From Misgurnus anguillicaudatus (Eukaryota > Chordata > Actinopteri > Cypriniformes > Cobitidae), in contig NC_073352.2 in NCBI RefSeq assembly GCF_027580225.2, forward strand, positions 35,017,501 through 35,081,500: a stretch of 64,000 bases of DNA, written 5' to 3'. The notes beneath the pieces are model-generated. The model had not been told where the DNA came from. It did not search any database and saw only the letters and a program-made list of their open reading frames with translations. Made by a program: the position numbers and the translations under genes. Below are positions 25,701 through 38,600 of this stretch, in pieces. Numbering within the stretch: the stretch's first letter is position 1; each line of letters begins with the position of its first letter.

Positions 25701-28700
25701 AAAAATATACAGTGGCTTTGTAAATATCATTAAAATAATGGATTAAAATAACTTTATAAAATCTCTTAATGTCACTTATGTATTTTTTAGTTGGTCAAAC
25801 CAAAAGAAATGACTAGACATAGAACAGAAATTTTTATTTAAAATTGACTTTATATGGAAACTATACTGCATCTAATAAATTATCGAACAGAGAAACTACG
25901 CCTTTTACATACAAAAAACACCCCCGAAGTGTTGAGTTTATGAATATTTACACTTACAATATGTACTTTGTGAAATGTGTGTGTAAAATAATAAATTTAA
26001 TAACATGTGGCTTTATAAACAAACACGCCGAGTCTCCTTCCAGATACCTTATCTCAGATGCTGGCTGGACATTCGTATTCAACACTTTTCAAAACGTATT
26101 TATATAAAAAGTGTATAAATTAACTTAATAAAATCTCCTAATGTCACTTATGTATTTTTATTTGGTCAAACCAAAATAAATTAAAACTGCAAGCAGTGAT
26201 GGAAGGGCCCTCGCACACCTGACACCGCCACGCCGTGGCATGAGAAGAATTAAAGGGAACAGTAGTAAATAGGCATTTAAGCATGTAAACATAGGTGAAC
26301 CATTTAAAAGTGTAGTATAATGTGCCACATTTCCTGTTGCTAATTACAAATGACAGCGAGGTAGCATCGTGTAAGATAGCATGAGAGAGAGAGAGTGAGT
26401 GAGCGAGTGTGTGTGTGTATGAGTGACTACATGTAAATATTGGCACGTAGATGTGTTCTGTCCAGGACTCTTATCAACAGTGATGGGAATAACGGCGTTA
26501 TAAGTAATTGGCGTTAGTAACTGCGTTATTTTTTTCAGTAACGAGTAATCAAATAAATTACTGTTTCACCCGTTATAACGCCGTTATCGTTACTGACATT
26601 AAAATGCTGCGCGTTACTAAAATTGATTTTCAGCCGCGTATGCTCACTCTCTCAGCCAAACACTGTCTTTCTCTTGTGTGTGTTGTGATAAACATAACGG
26701 ATGATGATTGGCTTAATTTCCATTGGTAGCCAACCAGAGGCAGAGTTCACAAAAAGGCCCGCCCACACGCGCAGTCCAAGTCCGAGCCGAGGAGCGAGTA
26801 GCAGTGTTAATAAGTCTCAGCAACTTGGTCACTTTGTCGCTAGATTTAGCAACTTTCTATCACTTTAGCGACTTTATAGGACAAATCTAGCTATCTTTTC
26901 TGGCATGGTTGGAGACTTTTGTAGACTGACATGAAAATATGCGTCGTTTTCTCTTCTCAACGAGCAGCGGTGCTGCTGCTGACTGTGCCCCATCTCAAAG
27001 CACTGACATGCAGCCCGGTCATCGCGCATCAATCACTCCGAAAACACCGGCGACAGGGCGATGGCAAGCACAACAAGCTCAAAGGTAGCGGTCGCAAACA
27101 CGAAGTATAAAGCACTACTTTTCCATTGTTGAGGTGAAAGGCAAGAATGTTTGTGTAATGTGCAACTTATGCCCATGAAGAAAAAGTCTCTCCACGTCTG
27201 TGGCAAGTAATTCTGATCTAATAAAGCACCTCACATCGTCACATGCTGCCACATAATTAGTGATTTCTCTTTCGTGTCCATTTTAGTCATTTAACATATT
27301 AAATTTTGTAAGGGGCATTCAAGTTATTTGAAGTATTTAAAAAAAAATTTAAGTAACGCAGTAATTACTTTTCCTGGTAATTAATTACTTTTATAATAAT
27401 GTAACGCAGTTACTAACTCAGTTACTATTTGTGAGAAGTAATTAGTAACTATAACTAATTACTTTTTTAAAGTAACGTTCCCAACACTGCTTATCAATCA
27501 TGTGAAGTTTGGGACAAATCCGACATTGCATTATCATTGTAAACATGTTACTTCCTGTTACCAGCTGGTGGCGCTATGGCCGTAACTGACTATTGGCATC
27601 ATAAGTGACTATCAGTGATGGGAGTAACGCGTTACTGTAACTCCACTATTTTTTTAAATCAAGTAACGCAATTACAATTACTGAAATTTAAATGAGTTCG
27701 TTACGCGCGTTACTCTATTTTGTAAAAAATAGACAAGACATATCTGACGTCGCAGGACTGTAGTTGGCGGCGCAATGATTCATTACACTTAATCATAGCT
27801 GACAGTGCATATAGAATGAACATGAAAAATCTAAACGGGACAACATACCTTTGTTTAAAAATTGTGCGCAAGTCATAATCCATCCGGTCTCATGTTTGTA
27901 AATTATCTTCACCAAGCAATCGCAGTATGACATCAACTTGCATTTGTAGTCCACAAAGGTAATAAATCTAAGAAATGATCATATATTCTTAGATGTTTAC
28001 ATCGGCTTCATGGAAGAGAACGATCCGCGATTGTTGTTTCCACTAAAATATTCACACTGCGGTGTACACCCGTGTTAAAACTCCATAGTATGTGTGAGCT
28101 CGCTTTTAGTTTTAGTTTCAGTCTCTCCGTATCCGAACAAAAAATCCACTCGCTCTGTGTCCATCTGACAAAACAATCCACTCGCTCTGTGTCCGTCCGA
28201 CAAAACAATCCACGTAGCCTACTCCGTTTTCTGAATAAATATCTTCCTTTAATCCTGTGTATCATTTAAATCCAACAGAAAACAAACAATATATGACCAA
28301 AGAGCGCAGTCCCTGTGGCAAGCTTCACAAGCTGTGTTCCAATTCAAGTGCTGCACCCTACTAAGCATGCAATAAAAGGTGAGCACTTGCCCATTCAAGG
28401 CGCTCAGAAGTTCGCGAAGAGAACTGAAATGAGACGGTCTAACCTTCGGAGGACCCATAATTTGCCTCATCTGCTGCACACGCATCGTGCCTGTCAGCAG
28501 GACACAGCGGAGACGTTTCTAACTTATTAAAATAAATATGAAATCAGAAAAATTATAATTTATTTTAGAAAATTTGACATGTTGACACAATTGTCTCCAA
28601 ATTTTTAAAGAGACACTACACAATTTTAACACATTTTATATTTTTGTAAACATGCAGAATATTTGTCTAAATGGTCTAAATGATATACATAAATAAACTA

Positions 28701-31700
28701 AGTTTAAATATTAAGATAATTTGTAACAAAAATATTCAAAGGTTGAATCTAAAGCAAAATAGGCTCCTACAGTATGTGATATATTAGAGTCTTACGTGTA
28801 AAATAGCCCATCCATATCATTTTAATGTTTGACTGTTCAGTACTGTTCATATTTACATTTAAAAAGCAGACATAAAAGTAACTTAAAAGTTACTTTTCTA
28901 AGTAACTAATTACTTTTGATATACAGTAACCGGTAGAGTAATTCAGTTACTTTTAAAAGAAGTAATTAGTAACTGTAACTAATTACTAATTTTTAGTAAC
29001 TTGCCCAACACTGGTGACTATTGACATGTAGATGTGTTCAGTCCAGGACTCTTATTAATCATGTGAAGTTAGGGAAAGATCGGACATTGCATAATCAGTG
29101 TAAACATGTCACTTCCTGTTGTCAGCTGGTGGAGCTATAACCATAAGTGACTATTGACATGTAGATGTGCTCAGTCCAGGACTCTTATTAATCATGTGAA
29201 GTTTGGGACAGATCAGACATTGCATAATCAGTGTAAACATGTCACTTCCTGTTGTCAGCTGGTGGAGCTATAACCATAAGTGACTATTGACATGTAGATG
29301 TGTTCAGTCCAGGACTCTTATTAATCATGTGAAGTTAGGGAAAGATCGGACATTGCATAATCAGTGTAAACATGTCACTTCCTGTTGCCAGCTGGTGGCA
29401 CTATAACCATAAGTGACTATTGACATGTAGATGTGTTCACTCCAGGACTCTTATTAATCATGTGAAGTTTGGGACAGATCAGACATTGGATAATCATTGT
29501 AAACATGTCACTTCCTGTTGCCAGCTGGTGGCGCTATAACCATAAGTGACTAATGACATGTAGAACTGTTCACTCCAGGACTCTTATTAATCATGTGAAG
29601 TTTGGGACAGATCAGACATTGGATAATCATTGTAAACATGTCACTTCCTGTTGCCAGCTGGTGGCGCTATAACCATAAGTGACTATTGACATGTAGATGT
29701 GTTCACTCCAGGACTCTTATTAATGTTGTGAAGTTTTGGACAGATAAGACATTGTATTATCATTGTAAACATGTCACTTCCTGTTGCCAGCTGGTGGCGC
29801 TATAACCATAAGTGACTATTGACATGTAGATGTGTTCAGGTCATGACTCTTAGCAATCATGTGAAGTTTGGGACAGATCGGACACTGTATGCCTGAGTTC
29901 CAGCAACCTGTTTCATAGCGAAACATCAAACTTTGGCTGGCCGAAATAGACACAAATTTTAATATAGAATCAAATGCTTCGCAATTTAGCATCACAAAGG
30001 CCTTAAGATGACACTCGCCAAATATGATGATGATCCGACGAAAACTGTAGGAGGAGTTAGTTAAAGTATGACTGCTGGAAATGAGAAAAACTGAGCCAAA
30101 ATCTGAGAAATAATTCAAAATAGCTGACTTCCTGTTTGGTTTAGGGCGTTGCTCCAAGAGACTTTTTTGTAGGGCTTGTAATAATACATGAGCATACCGA
30201 AATTCGTACATGTAAGTTAAACACAGTCCAAGGGCTGCTTCATTCAATATTTGAAAGTGGCGCTAAAACATGTTCCTTCAGGTTGCCAGCTGGTGGCGCT
30301 ATGGCTATAAATGAAAATTGTTATGTAGATGTGTTCAGGTCAGGACTCTTAGCAATCATGTGAAATTTGGGACAGATCGGACACTGTATGCATGAGTTCC
30401 AGCAACTTCCTGTTTCATTGGAAAACATCAAACTTTGTCGGGCCAGAACCGACACAAATTTTTACGTAGAGTCAAATCCTTCGCAATTTAGCATCACAAA
30501 GGCCTTAAGATGACACTCACCAAATATGAAGATGATCCGACGAAAACTGTAGGAGGAGTTAGTTAAAGTATAACGCCTGGAAATGACAAAAACTGCGCCC
30601 AAATCACAAAAATAACTCAGAATAGCTGACTTCCTGTTTGGTTTACGGCTTCGCTCCAAGAGACTTTTTTGTAGGTCTTGTCATGCTACAGACGCGTACC
30701 GAATTTCGTAATTGTACGTCAAACACAGTCCGAGGGCTGCTTCGTTGAAAATTTGTAGGTGGCGCTATAGAGCCATTTTCTCACGCCTAATTCTAAAGCA
30801 TACACCACATGTAAATTTTCATCACTCTTGACATCTGTGCAAAATTTCATGAGTTTTCGAGTATGTTTAGGCCCTCTAAAGTCCCGCTGAAGTCGGAGAA
30901 AAAGAAAAAAAATAATAAATATAGCTGCAAGCAGCAATGGCGGGCCCTCGCACGTTTTTTTACCGCTACATGGTGCGTCCGAGAAAACGATGCACGGTGG
31001 GCAAGGGCATCAAGTGGGTAAAATATCAGTGGGCTATTTAATGTTGTTTCTGAGCCATTTGGGGACTGTAGGTAAAAGAAACCCCACATTTTAGACAAAC
31101 AGGTGCACTAGTGAGCCACTTAAGAGACACGCCTATGTCTGACCTTTTTGTCAACACTTAACAGCCGAAAACTCTGATGTGTGCAGAGATGTATAGTAAC
31201 GAAGTAGAACTACTTCACTACTGTACTTAAGTACTAATAGGCAGTATCTGTACTCTACTGAAGTATTATTTTTTTCTCCTACTTCCACTTTTACTTCAGT
31301 ACATATTTTCGATGAGTTTAATAATTTTACTCCAATACATTTTTTATGTGCTGCATAGTTACTCGTTACACTCAAATGTTACAAATCATTCCAAACCTAC
31401 ATTATCACTGCCGGAGCGGTGAAACACATTAGAAACACACACAGATTGTGGTCTAAACCAATAGGAGATAGTGAAGAGCGGACCCCTCCCTCCCTCTCAC
31501 TCACAAATATGAGCCGCAGTTGTGGACAAATGTGAAGTGAAGAGAGAACCAAAGTGCACGAGAGAGACCGATAGAGAGAGAATTCGCGAAAAAGGGCGAG
31601 TGTGCGCGAAAGAAGGAAACCTAAATACATTGAAACATCTTGTACCTTTACCTATTACCATTACATCGACTAATATTTTATTAATTCTGAATTCTCTATT

Positions 31701-34700
31701 GCCATATTAGTTAAATTAATCTGAACATTCCTGTCCTTGTACTCCTGCTACAGCCAAAGCAATTGTGAGTGTCCTTTAGCTTAAACATTTGAAATAATAT
31801 AAACAATATTATATTCAAACTTTTGACTGTTTTCTTTAATAACTACATTACACAATACTTGTACTTTTACTTTCAGTACTTGAGTAGTATATTTTAAAAT
31901 AAACTACTTGCAATACTTAAGTACAAAACATGTTTAATACTTCAGTACTTCCACTTAAGTGGTGTGCTCACTTTTTTGATAGAGCACTTGTACTTTTACT
32001 CAAGTCTGGGTCCCTAGTACTTTATACATCTCTGGATGTGTGTGCCAAATTTAAAGTTCAACTAAGCACGCCAAGAGCCTTAAACATGCCTGAAATTAAA
32101 GTAAAGTTTGACGCGTTGCCATGAGAACAGCGTTCGAGATGTCTAAAATTCCTTCGCAATTTATCATCTACAATGTCTCGGCATCATGGTGACCACTTCT
32201 CGTGTCAATCGCATGAAAATCCTAGAAGGAGTATTTAAAAGTTAACTGTATGGAACTGAAAGGCTTAAATATGCCTTTAAAATGAAAGTAAAGTTTGACG
32301 CGTTGCCATGGGAACAGCGTTTGAGATATCAAAAATCCCTTCGCAATTTATCATTTACAATGTCTCGGCATCATGGTGACCACTTTTGGTGTCAATCGCA
32401 TGAAAATCCTAGAAGGAGTATTTAAAAGAACATTGCATGGAACTTTCAAAAAAATCCAGCTTTGTGACTGACACACTTCCTGGCGCCTGGTGGTGGCGCT
32501 ATACCCGAGACTCACAATAGGCACATCGATGCGATCGGAATCTTCAGACGAACAAACACCCCGCGTGTCATTACAATAAGACATTTTTTGCTTTAGATAT
32601 TAGACACTTCCTGTTTCTCTGATTTCGCCACAACTTTGTCGGCTCGCCGTGGCAGAACCGTTCGAGATATCAAAAATCCCTTCGCAATTTAGCAAGTCCA
32701 ATGTCTCGACATCATGTTCACCACTTTTGGTGTCAATCGCATGCATCCTCTAGGAGGAGTATTCAAAAGTTCAACGCATGCATTTTTTAAACAATCCAAA
32801 ATAGCTGACTTCCTGTTGGGCGGAGCTTAAATGTTAGAGGGCGAAAGTTGTTCGGGTCGATGAGATCTATATGTGTACCAACTCTCGTACATGTGCGTAC
32901 ATGTTTGCACGATCTGTGCCCCAATGTTTGTTTTTGAATTACAGGGGGCGCTACAGAGCTCCCTTGCCACGCCCGTATTCCAGCCTTTGCATGAGCCTAG
33001 TGGCACGCGACTCTGACATGTGTGCCAAATTTCAAGACTTTTCGAGTATGTTAAGGCTCCCAAATTAGCACAAGTGTTGAAAAAAAAAAAAAAAAAATAA
33101 ATAAATATAGCTGCAAGCAGCAATGGCGGGCCCTCGCACGTTTTTTTACCGCTACATGGTGCGTCCGAGAAAACGATGCACGGTGGGCAAGGGCATCAAG
33201 TGGGTAAAATATCAGTGGGCTATTTAATGTTGTTTCTGAGCCATTTGGGGACTGTAGGTAAAAGAAACCCCACATTTTAGACAAACAGGTGCACTAGTGA
33301 GCCACTTAAGAGACACGCCTATGTCTGACCTTTTTGTCAACACTTAACAGCCGAAAACTCTGATGTGTGCAGAGATGTATAGTAACGAAGTAGAACTACT
33401 TCACTACTGTACTTAAGTACTAATAGGCAGTATCTGTACTCTACTGAAGTATTATTTTTTTCTCCTACTTCCACTTTTACTTCAGCACATATTTTCGATG
33501 AGTTTAATACTTTTACTCCAATACATTTTTTATGTGCTGCATAGTTACTCGTTACACTCAAATGTTACGAATCATTCCAAACCTACATTATCACTGCCGG
33601 AGCGGTGATACACATTAGAAACACACACAGATTGTGGTCTAAACCAATAGGAGATAGTGAAGAGCGGACCCCTCCCTCCCTCTCACTCACAAATATGAGC
33701 CGCAGTTGTGGACAAATGTGAAGTGAAGAGAGAACCAAAGTGCACGAGAGAGACCGATAGAGAGAGAGAATTCGCGAGAAAGGGCGAGTGTGCGCGAAAG
33801 AAGTAAACCTAAATACATTGAAACATCTTGTACCTTTACCTATTACCATTACATCGACTAATATTTTATTAATTCTGAATTCTCTATTGCCATATTAGTT
33901 AAATTAATCTGAACATTCCTGTCCTTGTACTCCTGCTACAGCCAAAGCAATTGTGAGTGTCCTTTAGCTTAAACATTTGAAATAATATAAACAATATTAT
34001 ATTCAAACTTTTGACTGTTTTCTTTAATAACTACATTACACAATACTTGTACTTTTACTTTCAGTACTTGAGTAGTATATTTTAAAATAAACTACTTGCA
34101 ATACTTAAGTACAAAACATGTTTAATACTTCAGTACTTCCACTTAAGTGGTGTGCTCACTTTTTTGATAAAGCACTTGTACTTTTACTCAAGTCTGGGTC
34201 CCTAGTACTTTAGTACTTATACATCTCTGGATGTGTGTGCCAAATTTAAAGTTCAACTAAGCACGCCAAGAGCCTTAAACATGCCTGAAATTAAAGTAAA
34301 GTTTGACGCGTTGCCATGAGAACAGCGTTCGAGATGTCTAAAATTCCTTCGCAATTTATCATCTACAATGTCTCGGCATCATGTTGACCACTTCTGGTGT
34401 CAATCGCATGAATCCCATACGAGGAGTATTTAAAGGTTCACAGCATGTAACTGTCAGCCTTAAATATGTGTAAAAATGAAAGTAAAGTTTGATGCATTGC
34501 CATGGGAACAGCGTTTGAGATATCATAATCCCTTCGCAATTTATCATCTACAATGTCTCGGCATCATGTTGACCACTTCTCGTGTCAATCGCATGAAAAT
34601 CCTAGAAGGAGTATTTAAAAGTTAACTGTATGAAAGGCTCAAATATGCCTTTAAAATGAAAGTAAAGTTTGACAGGTTGCCATGGGAACAGCGTTTGAGA

Positions 34701-35636
34701 TATCAAAAATCCCTTCGCAATTTATCATCTACAATGTCTCGGCATCATGGTGACCACTTCTCGTGTAAATCGCATGAAAATCCTAGAAGGAGTATTTAAA
34801 AGTTAACTGTATGGAACTGAAAGGCTTAAATATGCCTTTAAAATGAAAGTAAAGTTTGACGCATTGCCATGGGAACAGCGTTTGAGATATCAAAAATCCC
34901 TTCGCAATTTATCATCTACAATGTCTCGGCATCATGGTGACCACTTTTGGTGTCAATCGCATGAAAATCCTAGAAGGAGTATTTAAAAGAACATTGCATG
35001 GAACTTTCAAAAAAATCCAGCTTTGTGACTGACACACTTCCTGGCGCCTGGTGGTGGCGCTATACCCGAGACTCACAATAGGCACATCGATGCGATCGGA
35101 ATCTTCAGACGAACAAACACCCCGCGTGTCATTACAATAAGACATTTTTTGCTTTAGATATTAGACACTTCCTGTTTCTCTGATTTCGCCACAACTTTGT
35201 CGGCTCGCCATGGCAGAACCGTTCGAGATATCAAAAATCCCTTCGCAATTTAGCAAGTCCAATGTCTCGACATCATGTTCACCACTTTTGGTGTCAATCG
35301 CATGCATCCTCTAGGAGGAGTATTCAAAAGTTCAACGCATGCATTTTTTAAACAATCCAAAATAGCCGACTTCCTGTTGGGCGGAGCTTAAATGTTAGAG
35401 GGCGAAAGTTGTTCGGGTCGATGAGATCTATATGCGTACCAACTCTCGTACATGTGCGTACATGTTTGCACGATCTGTGCATCAATGTTTTATTTTGCAT
35501 TACAGGGGGCGCTACAGAGCCCCCGTGCCACGCCCGTGTTCCAGCCTTTGCCCGTTTGCAATGACGGACGACTCTGACGTCTGTGCCAAATTTCAAGAGT
35601 TTTCGAGTATGTTAAGGCACCCAAAATGCCCAAAAG

Positions 35637-35668
<32 letters not shown>

Positions 35669-38600
35669 TAATAAATTCGAGCAAAACCAATAGGGCTTCG
35701 CACCTTTCGGTGCAGGCCATTCTGGCCTGCTCCTCGGTGCTCGGGCCCTAATAAATTCGAGCAAAAACAATAGGGCTTCGCACCTTTCGGTGCAGGCCAT
35801 TCTGGCCTGCTCCTCGGTGCTCGGGCCCTAAATATAGCTGCAAGCAGCAATGGCGGGCCCTCGCACGTTTTTTTACCGCTACACGGTGCGTCCGAGAAAA
35901 CGATGCACGGTGGGCAAGGGCATCAAGTGGATAAAATATCAGTGGGCTATTTAATGTTGTTTCTGAGCCATTTGGGGACTGTAGGTAAAAGAAACCCCAC
36001 ATTTTAGACAAACAGGGGCACTAGTGAGCCACTTAAGAGACACGCCTATGTCTGACCTTTTTGTCACCACTTAACAGCCGAAAACTCTGATGTGGGTGCC
36101 AAATTTAAAGTTCAACTAAGCACGCCAAGAGCCTTAAACATGCCTGAAATTAAAGTAAAGTTTGACACGTTGCCATGGGAACAGCGTTCGAGATGTCAAA
36201 AATTCCTTCGCAATTTATCATCTACAATGTCTCGGCATCATGTTGACCACTTCTCGTGTCAATCGCATGAAAATCCTAGAAGGAGTATTTAAAAGTTATC
36301 TGTATGCAACTGAAAGGCTTAAATATGCCTTTAAAATGAAAGTAAAGTTTGACAGGTTGCCATGGAAACAGCGTTTGAGATATCAAAAATCCCTTCGCAA
36401 TTTATCATCTACAATGTCTCGGCATCATGGTGACCACTTTTGGTGTCAATCGCATGAAAATCCTAGAAGGAGTATTTAAAAGAACATTGCATGGAACTTT
36501 AAAAAAAATCCAGCTTTGTGACTGACACACTTCCTGGCGCCTGGTGGTGGCGCTATACCCGGGAGTCACAATAGGCACATCGATGCGATCGGAATCTTCA
36601 GATGAACAAACACCCCGCGTGTCATTACAATAAGACATTTTTTGCCTTAGATATTAGACACTTCCTGTTTCTCTGATTTCGCCACGACTTTGTCGGCTCG
36701 CCATGGCAGAACCGTTCGAGATATCAAAAATCCCTTCGCAATTTAGCAAGTCCAATGTCTCTACATCATGTTCACCACTTTTGGTGTCAATCGCATGCAT
36801 CCTCTAGGAGGAGTATTCAAAACTTCAACGCATGCATTTTTTAAACAATCCAAAATAGCTGACTTCCTGTTGGGCGGAGCTTAAATATTAGAGGGCGAAA
36901 GTTGTTCGGGTCAATGAGATCTATATGCGTACCCACTCTCGTACATGTGCGTACATGTTTGCACGATCTGTGCCCCAATGTTTGTTTTTGAATTACAGGG
37001 GGCGCTACAGAGCCCCCGTGCCACGCCCGTGTTTCAGCCTTTGGCTTTCGGCGATCACGGACGACTCTGATGTCTGTGCCAAATTTCAAGAGTTTTCGAG
37101 TATGTTAAGGCCCCCAAAATGCCCAAAAGTGTTGAAAAAAAAAAAAAAAAAAAAAAAAAATAATAAAAAATATAGCTGCAAGCAGCGATGGCGGGCCCTC
37201 GCACGTTTATGTACCGCTACACGGTGCCTTCGAGGAAAACGATGCACGGTGGGCAAGTGCATCAAGTGGGTAAATATCTGTGGAGTATTTCATGTTGCTA
37301 CTGACCTATTTAGGTACTGTAGGTAAAAGAAACCCCACATTTTAGACAATCGGGGGCGCTAGTGAGCCACTAAATAGACACGCCTTTATCTGACCTTTTT
37401 GTTAACACTTAACAGCCGACAACTCTGATGTGTGTGCCAAATTTAAAGTTAATCTAAGCAGGCCAAGAGCCTTAAATATGCCTGAAATAAAAGTAAAGTT
37501 TGACGCGTTGCCATGGGAACAGCGTTCGAGATGTCAAAAATTCCTTCGCAATATATCATCTACAATGTCTCGGCATCATGTTGACCACTTTTGGCGTCAA
37601 TCGCATGAAAATCCTAGAAGGAGTATTTAAAAGAACATCGGATGGAACTGTCAAAAAAATCCACCTTTGTGACTGACACACTTCCTGGCGCCTGGTGGTG
37701 GCGCTATAACCGGGAGTCACAATAGGCATATCGATGCGATCGGAATCTTCAGACGAACAAACACCCCGCATGTCATTACAATAAGACATTTTTTGCCTTA
37801 GATATTAGACAATTCCTGTTTCTCTGATTTCGCCATAAGTTTGTCGCCTCGCCATGACAGAACCGTTCGAGATATCAAAAATCCCTTCGCAATTTAGCAA
37901 GTCCAATGTCTTGACATCATGATCACCACGTTTGGAGTCAATCCCATGTTTCCCTTTGGAGGAGTATTCAAAAGTTCACCGCATGCATTTTTTAAACAAT
38001 CCAAAATGGCCGACTTCCTGTTGGGCGGAGCTTAAATGTTAGAGGGCGAAAGTTGTTCGGGTCGATGAGATCTATATGTGTACCAACTTTCATACATGTG
38101 CGTACATTTTTGCCCGATCTGTGCACTACTGTTTGTTTTTGCATTACAGGGGGCGCTACAGAGACCCCCTGCCACGCCCGTGTTCCAGCCTTTGGCTTTC
38201 GGCGATGACGGACGACTCTGACGTGTGTGCCAAATTTCAAGAGTTTTCGAGTATGTTAAGGCCCCCAAAATGTTCAAAAGTGTTAAAAAAAAAAAATAAA
38301 AAAAATAAAATAATAATAATAATAATAAAAAATATAGCTGCAAGCAGCAATGGCGGGCCCTCGCACGTTTTTTTACCGCTACACGGTGCCTCCGAGAAAA
38401 CGACGCAAAGTGGGCACGTGCATCAAGTGGGTAAATATCAGTGGACTATTTCATGTTGCTACTGACCAATTTGGGTACTGTAGGTAAAAGAAACCCCACA
38501 TTTTAGACAAACGGGGGCGCTAGTGAGCCACTAAATAGACACGCCTTTATCTGACCTTTTTGTCAACACTTAACAGCCGACAACTCTCATGTGTGTGCCA

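Noticed and set aside
29014..29850. Regularly spaced direct repeats resembling a CRISPR array
   Set aside because: There is no unique spacer: the whole 133-bp unit is repeated, and the setting is a vertebrate intron.
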